From: Eretmocerus hayati
Taxonomy: Eukaryota; Arthropoda; Insecta; Hymenoptera; Aphelinidae
Direction of reading: 5' to 3'
Assembly (NCBI GenBank): GCA_029851415.1
Contig: CM056743.1
Span: forward strand, 121,984,305 to 122,048,304
Length of the DNA: 64,000 nt
Numbering within the stretch: the first letter of the stretch is position 1; every line of letters begins with the position of its first letter. The position numbers were made by a program, and so were the translations under genes. The notes beneath the pieces are model-generated. The model was not told the DNA's origin and searched no databases. It saw only the letters and a program-made list of their open reading frames with translations. Below, one piece after another: positions 56,592 to 64,000 of the stretch.

Positions 56592-59368
56592 ATTTTTCAT
56601 CATGAGAACCCTAAAACCGTATTTGAATGCGATCTTTTTAGGTTAGAATGATGAAAATCTACTTTCTATTAGCCGTCAAATAATTGACATCTCGTTCCCA
56701 GTTTAATTAAATAAAGTAATGACGGAAAATGCTGGGAACTTTGTCAGAAATTTTGCCAAGTTCACTGTATAAATTGGTCTTAATTTGATGTGTAGTGTAC
56801 TTTAAAGGTACTCGGGAGATATCCTAATATCTGTGATTGTGAACGCAGTAATGATTGGTCCTCGAGGATATACAGTAGATTTACGAAATTTAGACCAAAA
56901 TAACAACATTTTCTGTTATTTTCCAGAAGTTTCCCGAGCATTTCCCATCGTTACGCTTTTGAAAGTATTTTAGGTACGTGGGTTATTAGTACTTGATTGA
57001 AGGAGGCAGAGGTGGAGAGCGAAGTACCCGTTTTGTTGTTGAAAGATGATAGACAAAGAAAGGTACTCAAAATTTCGCTCTTACACAGAAGATGCACAAA
57101 AAAGGGTCACTCTCACTCATTTTCCAGCCACGGGATATAGCACATCTGTAACACAATTTTCCTGTTTCTCAGATGAGATTTCAAACGGCAACTTGAGCTA
57201 ACGCGGGTCCATAAATTGGGCTGTGAAGTGGAGCAACAATCGGTGCAAAATTATAAGAATCGGCTTTTGGAAAACCTAGCGGATCGCTCCCGGGAAATGC
57301 ATTTTTGTGTCATTTTTCGAGTAGAATGAATTAGAACTCTGCTCGGGCGCCACACTGAGTTAGAGTAACGCAGGTGGCGACTCAACGCAGCGAGAAAAAA
57401 ATGAACAAATAAATGAATAAATAATGGGAACAATCAAAATAATCGAAAACCTGCTATTTCATGTCGAGGTCAAACAGGTAGAACTATTCGGTCTCGAATG
57501 AACTTTCGTGCAGGAGAGCTTTTAGATGGCATGAAAGACAACAAAAGATGCGACACTGCCGTAGACTCTATAACTTGTATCAATTATCTCCCTCGTGTCA
57601 AGTACTTATCACTTCAAGCATGGCTTAAATCGACCGGGAACGAATGTTTACGAACAAAAGTTGATCGAAGATACAAGAACGTATCCAGAAGAAACGTGTA
57701 GTCAGCTACTCGAGGAATTTTATCGCCCAGTTTATCTTGTCAAACTGGCTCAGTCAGCAATCATTGAATAATCTATTTATTTTGAAAAAATGTAAGCATC
57801 AAAAAATGTGGTTGACATGATACATACCTATATGTAGAAAAAGCTAGTTGATTGTATTGCGCATTCTTGCTTCCGAATAATTGCTTTTCGGGCTTATCTC
57901 TGTGCACGTTGTATGAGCTGGCATATCGGTATGAGCTATAAGAGGCAGCAGATAACTAATGGAAATTGGCGAGGGTTTCAGAAAATATACTCATGTGTCA
58001 ATTTAACGAAGAAGTATTTTACAGAAAAGAGGTGCGAGTTGGCATATATTACGAAACTGAGAAAGCATTTTTATCACAATTCAGACGAGTGAAGACTCCT
58101 AGCACAGACATTTCACGTAATCTGTAAATCTTTATTTAGTTTATCTATCTTCGAAAAATTCACGTTGACATATCTCTAATCTTTTTGGTGAATATTGCCC
58201 AAACAGCTGTACTGAGTAATGAATCCAGACTATCCAATTAATTATAAGAAAACAATGAGTAAATCATTTGTGAATGAGTGAACAGTACATTTCGATACGA
58301 GGGTGGGAAATTGGGTTCCCGCACAACGAGTGATTTTTTTCCGCCCCGAACTGAAGACGAGGGTCGGAGTTATCACAAGAATGTGGAAACCACCCATTCC
58401 GAGTGTCTAACACTGTTTTTCTATCAGCTATGCCGGGATTAAAATCGGAAAAACCTTGAGGGAAAGTCATTTCCCGCACAAAAGGTGGGAATCAAAGTTT
58501 ATGGGCCACAGATAAAAATTTTTCCTTGACAATTCTCAAAGTGGAGCATTCTTTGAATGCTTCAAAAATGAGTTGGAAATCGCCAAAAATTTTGGAAGCA
58601 GTTTACCAATTCATGGATCTAATAAATTAGTGGTGAAGCGGATAAATACATAAGTGGGAGGCAAGGGGAATACCAGATTGATGTAGATTCATACTCCCAA
58701 AGTCAGGTAAGAGGAATGCAAACTTATGGTATAAATGAAGAATATAATTGACCGCATGCAGTCATCTTTAATTCAAATTTCCCTCGAATGAAATTTTGCT
58801 ACTTCTAGCTTGTTATTTGAGGAACTATTTGACTATCGTAACCCGCAAATTGATGTCTGATCGCGGTATCCTGGTCGAATTCTAGAAAAATCAAGGGTTT
58901 TTACTGTACACTCACCTAACGAAACTATGAAACTACTACCGAGGTGGCATTTTCGTTAGGGTATCATACTTGAGTTTTCACTAGAAAAATGGATTGATAG
59001 CTTCTAATTCATAGATTATCATATCATGAAGCGATCTAATAGCCCACTGACTAAATGGCCAACATATTCGTCGATGTACGACAACACAAATACATGATAA
59101 GTGAGCGCTTCATCTAGACGTGAGATTATCTCACGCGGACAGGATTTTCCTTGTGATAAAACTAATTATAAATAGCTGTATCATGTGTCATTGCTTTCTT
59201 TACGTTGAACTTGAGCGGTATGAATTGAGAAAAAACGTCGGCATCTGAGTACTCAATTTTATAATAGCTGAACCAGTTTTGCGGAATGGTCATTTGAGAT
59301 TCAATGGATTCAACTGCCTCATACCCGTATCTTGAATTTAGTATGATCATTGAGATGAATTGACTATT
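56592..59368. other. Nothing firmly recognised
   Basis: 2.8 kb with scattered short frames. 58290-58500 has a different composition (GGGAAATTGGGTTCCCGCAC, later TTTCCCGCAC) and may be a degraded repeat. No exon with matching splice phase for LUBEL was found on the minus strand. Confidence 0.4.
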
Positions 59369-60298
59369 GAGCAGTTCCACGTGAAATGGGTGGTCGATAA
59401 AACATGATGTTCCGGATCGCCTGCGCATGATTTTCCACTGATTTTATCCCTCAAAATATGTCAGACAACCGGTTGCTATTAGGACACCAAAAATTTTTTT
59501 ACGCAGTTGGTGGGCGAATTAATTCAACTTTTGTTTTTCTTTTGGTCAGAGAAAACTGACGTTTTTCACTAGAACAGCTCCAGTTCAAAGCGAAGGAAGA
59601 TGTCAACACGCGATTGAACGCATTTGGAAGCTGAGATAAAAACCTATCGAAATATGCTTTGAAATATTTTTCTGAAAGTAATTGGGCTCATATATGGGGA
59701 ATTCCGTGAAAATCATTAATTAATTTTTTCCTCAAAAACAATATCACAAAATAAATTTGGGACCACTCATCTTCACGTAAAATTCGATGTTCTTTGCGAA
59801 AAAATATATTTTGAAGAGTGTTTTGACGTCCCAGGGGAGTTTTGAGCAATTTTTTGAAATATGATTTTTCGACGAATCAGAGCGGGTCGGTTTCTACGCA
59901 CGCGTGATTTTACCGAATCGAGACCCTGCGCAATTGGTAGCCTGTAAAATTTCCTTCAAAATGACGCTGGGTAAAGTTCATTTTGATGCACGTAGACCGA
60001 AGTTATAACGTTTTTATGAGAACGCGAAGGTTAGAGAAGATTGAGGGACTCGTGCATGTTGGATATCTTCCTTTGTTTTCTAACTATAGCTGAGTAATTG
60101 AGAAAAAGTCAGCACTCTTTTGACCGAAAGAACAACAAAAGTTGAATCAATTTGCTCACCAGCTGCGTGAAATTTTTTTCGGGATCCTAGTAACCGGTTG
60201 TTGGTCGTATTTTTGAGGTATAGAGTTAGTGGAGAATGATGCTCAGACGATCCGGAACACCATGTTTTATCGACCAATTATTTCACGTGGAACTGCTC
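59369..60298. repeat. Foldback element (930 bp)
   Basis: GAGCAGTTCCACGTGAAAT at the left is mirrored at the right end (ATTTCACGTGGAACTGCTC). The arms continue through ATAAAACATGATGTTCCGGA, AACCGGTTG and CAACTTTTGTT. No coding capacity. Its right edge touches the TA duplication of the next element. Confidence 0.75.
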
Positions 60299-60300
60299 TA

Positions 60301-62357
60301 CTCTCTCAGCATCAATCAGCTAGGGTAGCTGAAAATCAGCTCGTAATAGCTGATTTCGTCAGCTAACGTGAACGGATTTTCACTGATTGAATCAGCTATC
60401 ACGGGGGGTGATATGCATTGATATACACCGTTAGGGGATGATTTTCCTCGTGCTTTGTGCGCCTCGTAAAAATTTTTGGCTCTGATATACATAATAGTTC
60501 GTTTAGTGCAGTCAGATTAACTTGATTATCCAATTTCCACGTCCCAAATGATGTCACTAAAGTGGGCCACGTGCTGTTAAAGCGGGCCACCTGCTGTTAA
60601 AGCGGGCCACCTGTTGTTTAAGTGGTTCACCTGCTGTTGAAGTGGGCCACTTGCTGTTAATCCCTTTACTTATTTTTTCGTCTACAGTTGACATGGCTAA
60701 AAACCGACAATTGTGATGAATTTCGATTGACAAAATTCTGAAAAACCTCTGAAAAACCCAGGAACACATCCGCTCGAAAATAGATTTTCTACTTGCTTCC
60801 ATTTAAGGGAAAGTAAGAAAAAATTTCATTTTTGTACTTATGACGTTTTTGAAAAACTCATTGGGTTGAATCAGAAATTCACCCAGCTGGTTGAAATTTT
60901 TCGGGAAAATTTTTTACAAGTTATTGATATATTTCTTGTCAGAAAAATTTTCCGACATCGGGAAGTAAGGCTTAATGTGGGCCACATGCTGGTAAATCGG
61001 TCCACCTGCTGTTAAAGTGGGCCACGTGCTGTTAAAGTGGGCCACATGCTGGTAAATCGGGCCACCTGCTGTTAAAGTGGGCCACGTGTTGTTAAAGTGA
61101 GCCACATGCTGTTAAAGTGGGCCACGTGTTGTTAAAGTGGGCCACGTGTTGTTAAAGTGGGCCACATGCTGGTAAATCGGGCCACCTGCTGTTAAAGTGG
61201 GCCACGTGCTGTTAAAGTGGGCCACATGCTGGTAAATCGGGCCACATGCTGTTAAAGTGGGCCACGTGTTGTTAAAGTGGGCCACATGCTGGTAAATCGG
61301 GCCACCTGCTGTTGAAGTGGGCCACGTGCTGTTAAAGTGGGCCACATGCTGGTAAATCGGGCCACCTGCTGTTAAAGTGGGCCACGTGTTGTTAAAGTGA
61401 GCCACATGCTGTTAAAGTGGGCCACGTGTTGTTAAAGTGGGCCACATGCTGGTAAATCGGGCCACCTGCTGTTAAAGTGGGCCACATGCTGGTAAATCGG
61501 GCCACGTGCTGTTAAAGTGGGCCACATGCTGGTTAATCGGGCCACCTGCTGTTAAAGTGGGCCACGTGCTGTTAAAGTGGGCCACATGCTGGTAAATCGG
61601 GCCACCTGCTGTTAAAGTGGGCCACGTGTTGTTAAAGTGAGCCACATGCTGTTAAAGTGGGCCACATGCTGGTAAATCGGGCCATTTGTTGTTAAAGCGG
61701 GCCACCTGTTGTTGAAGCGGGCCAGGCTAAGCAGGTGTTTTTCGCTATAGCCTCATGACAAAAACCGACAACGGCCACAACCTCACCTCCTGAGAAATAA
61801 AGATCTCTCGATCTACATATACTTATGTTGTCATATTAGGCTCCCTGTCATCATATCTCCTTCAATCCAATGCTGATCACGACACTGTATAGTGTATACG
61901 GCACAACACGAATTCGAATATCGTTTAGCTGAAAAATCAGCTATATTAGCTGAGATTCCAGCTATGTTAGCTGACTGAATCAGCTATTATAAGCTGATTT
62001 TTCAGTGAACGGTTTTTTACTGACACGAATAGCTACTGTAGCTGAATTTCAGCTACATAAGCTGAATTTCAGCTACAATCACTGATTTATAGCTGATTGT
62101 TATCAGCTATATAGGACCTCTCGTGACACAAATTGAGTAACTATCAAACCAAAACACCTCATTTCGACGTGATTTGGCCTGGAATTGTCGTTAATATGTT
62201 CATGACGATACTGGGACCCGGATTTGTGGAGTTTTTTCGCCAAAGTTATCGATTTGAGCGTGATTTTAGCGTTTGCTGATTTGATCAGCAGTTTGACGAC
62301 CCATGGGAGTAATAGCTGATATTTCAGCTATATTTTAGCTGATTGATGCTGAGAGAG
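60301..62357. mobile_element. TA-flanked TIR element carrying a minisatellite
   Basis: Perfect 22-bp ends beginning CTCTCTCAGCATCAATCAGC, flanked by TA (60299-60300 and 62358-62359). Subterminal regions (60318-60400, 61930-62110, 62310-62340) are made of AGCTGA/TCAGCT words. The centre is the 20-bp minisatellite. It is the long relative of the 149-bp MITE at 32384-32532. Confidence 0.85.
60560..61730. repeat. 20-bp minisatellite with 60-bp higher-order units
   Basis: A short block of about eight units (60563-60655) and a main block of about 38 units (60974-61730) of GGGCCACNTGCTGNTAAANN. Three variants alternate: an ATG form ending GGTAAATC, a CTG form and a GTG form ending GTTAAAGT. They combine into 60-bp higher-order units. 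The GTG form contains the palindromic E-box CACGTG. On the minus strand the array reads openly for up to 97 codons as a 20-residue repeat (HFNNTWPTLTAGGPIYQHVA), with no evidence of expression. Confidence 0.9.
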
Positions 62358-62610
62358 TATAATATGTTCGTTTTAGGTCATCAGAATGACTCGCTTATTC
62401 GTTTCAAATTCCTCTAGCCAGATGTGATCACGATAAATGGTTCGTACTATATATTTTGAAGTTCCTTCATTCATTTTGAGAGCTGGTGAAAGATATACAA
62501 AGAATTCTAATTTAGTCCATGTTCAAAACAGTCGGGCCTCAAAATTTGAATCAGGCAGAACCATTGAGGCATGCGGTGAGATGTACATTAACTGGACATA
62601 AATTTTGAGA

Positions 62611-62950
62611 AAATCTGAAATATCTCTTTGTCCCTTGGCTGCTGTATCAATCCAAACCAGACCGTTTGAGGTGTCTTGATTATTGTGAATTCATCTTCAA
62701 CCCTTCAGAATTCGAGTGTAGTTTCAGGATTCCAAGTAGCAGCTCAGGGACGAAAAAGATTTTGTAAATTCGTTCAAAAATCTGAAAAAATCTGGAAGAG
62801 CTAATTTTTCCTTGATCTTTTATTTGAAATTTTGAGATTGGATTTCAATTCTGATGGGTGAAGTATACAGTTACAATCACAAAGACACCATAAACAGTCT
62901 GATTCTGATTGAAACAGGAGCCAAGGGACCAAAAGTTTTTTCAGATTTGT
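62611..62950. repeat. Inverted-repeat element (about 340 bp)
   Basis: AAATCTGAAATATCTCTTTG and GTCCCTTGGCT at the left are mirrored as AGCCAAGGGACC and TTTTTTCAGATTT at the right. AACCAGACCGTTTGAGGTGT pairs with ACACCATAAACAGTCTGATT. No coding capacity. Confidence 0.65.
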
Positions 62951-63599
62951 TCAGATATTATGTCCGGCGAGTGTATGTACATGTCCCAATCAAGGCTTTC
63001 GCTGCTTCAGCGAAAATCGCGATAATTGTTCTGGTCACCTATAAGGTACAACTGAGACTACTTTTTACCATTCGCGATAGTTACAGTTTCTTGTTGAAGA
63101 TGACTTCTATACACTTCTGCGGGACAAATTCAGCCAATTGGCCAAGGAAAAATTTGACGCATACTAGAAGAACCTGACGAACTCGACTGATGAATCCGTC
63201 GGTGGCATGGGTTTCGCCGCAGCGAGGTTTTGCGCGTATTCTACATCTCACGCAAGTTGCAGAAATACTACATTTAAAATAATCGGAATAATTGAAAATG
63301 GCACATGCACTCGTTGAAATTTTTCTTCTTTTGGAAAATCTTCGTACACAAAAAACGCTTCCTCTTGGATTTGTATAAGCCAGATCAAAGTTGGATGTAT
63401 CTGACCTCACTGGGTTAGTAGAGAAAGTATAATCCAGAAGCAGCTGAGGATCGCTGAGGAATATTCGAAATTGCAAAACTGTGAGCTTTGCCAAGAGGAA
63501 TCTCGTTATGTATTCATTGAAATTTCTGTCTCGCGAAACCAGGAAATTTTTTCAATTCTCAGCGCTCTTATCTGGAAAAAGACTAGGAATAAAAGAGCA
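62951..63599. other. Nothing recognised
   Basis: Overlapping frames on both strands (63081-63494 -, 62854-63177 +) lack domain features and splice support. Confidence 0.4.
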
Positions 63600-64000
63600 G
63601 ATGAGTGCTACGAGCTAACGCGCTCGGCACACGATAATTTTGTTCGCGAACCTCGGCCGTAGGTGTAGCGTGAGAACTCGAACATTTCGAAACTGGGTGA
63701 GTTCGGTCTATAGGCCAGATTCCGCGATTAGCATAGCTCGCGAGCGTACAGCACCCCGTTCTCCACTGCTACTTCCACAGACATGTATGCAGCAAAAATA
63801 GCTGTCGTTTGAAATGCTGAGCGTCACCGCGCGCTACCAGGCTACCGTAACTCTGTTGCAAATCTGAATTGGTACCGGCTTCTGCTCGGTAATATAGGTA
63901 AGATACGTACACACACTCAAATATCGATGCATCGCACTAGTTTTTGAAATGTAGTGTAACTGAGCTCTGCGCAACCCGGGGCCAATCTCGTCGTTTTTCT
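63600..64000. promoter_or_regulatory. CG-rich stretch, possible promoter or first exon
   Basis: CG dinucleotides are frequent here (TCGCGAACCTCGGCCG, CACCGCGCGCTACC), as in the CTPS promoter and unlike the preceding 9 kb. It could be the LUBEL promoter on the minus strand or that of a neighbour on the plus strand. A minus-strand ATG at 63784 opens 18 codons only. Confidence 0.25.

Noticed and set aside
61112..61405. 97-codon repeat protein encoded by the minisatellite
   Set aside because: Probably an open frame created by the repeat unit; no start context, splice sites or flanking coding sequence. Kept only as a property of the repeat.
60974..61730. CRISPR-like array
   Set aside because: The 20-bp units are contiguous with no unique spacers, so this is a tandem minisatellite in a eukaryotic genome.

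Overview
This is a window of an intron-rich, AT-rich animal nuclear genome. The gene content points to an insect: an LUBEL-type linear-ubiquitin ligase whose layout matches the arthropod form of HOIP/RNF31. Hymenoptera is possible, but I cannot prove the order from sequence alone. Three protein-coding genes can be supported. All exon edges given are my own reading of splice sites and reading phase, not transcript data.

Layout. 1-8.7 kb is gene-free and full of terminal-inverted-repeat (TIR) elements, including a palindrome of about 2 kb. 9.24-11.88 kb (+) is a complete three-exon CTP synthase gene with a CpG-rich upstream region. 12.71-13.49 kb (+) is a small two-exon gene for a zinc-ribbon protein resembling vertebrate C18orf21. 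From 13.68 to at least 54.53 kb (-) runs one giant gene, LUBEL, tail-to-tail with the small gene. I can join 23 coding exons (one of them in two alternative versions) into a phase-consistent reading frame of about 3,400 codons. The order is B-box, NZF zinc finger, UBA, a huge acidic disordered exon of 4.9 kb, UBA-like helix, RING1-IBR-RING2 with the catalytic cysteine, and the linear-ubiquitin-determining domain (LDD). The first coding exon probably lies upstream of 54.5 kb and is not securely found. 54.5-64 kb holds mainly repeats, including a 20-bp minisatellite carried inside a TA-flanked TIR element.

Most interesting observation. The LDD of LUBEL is encoded by two tandem, homologous exons of identical length (169 nt) and identical phase, only 59 nt apart. 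Each fits the same upstream RING2 exon and the same 30-nt terminal exon, and splicing both together breaks the frame. This is the signature of a mutually exclusive exon pair that swaps the domain choosing the acceptor ubiquitin. The 59-nt spacer is also open in frame, so its retention would make a protein with two LDDs in tandem.

The second theme is the density of long inverted-repeat (foldback) elements in LUBEL introns and flanks. They include TA-flanked mariner-like, TTAA-flanked piggyBac-like and 8-bp-duplication hAT-like copies, several of them nested.
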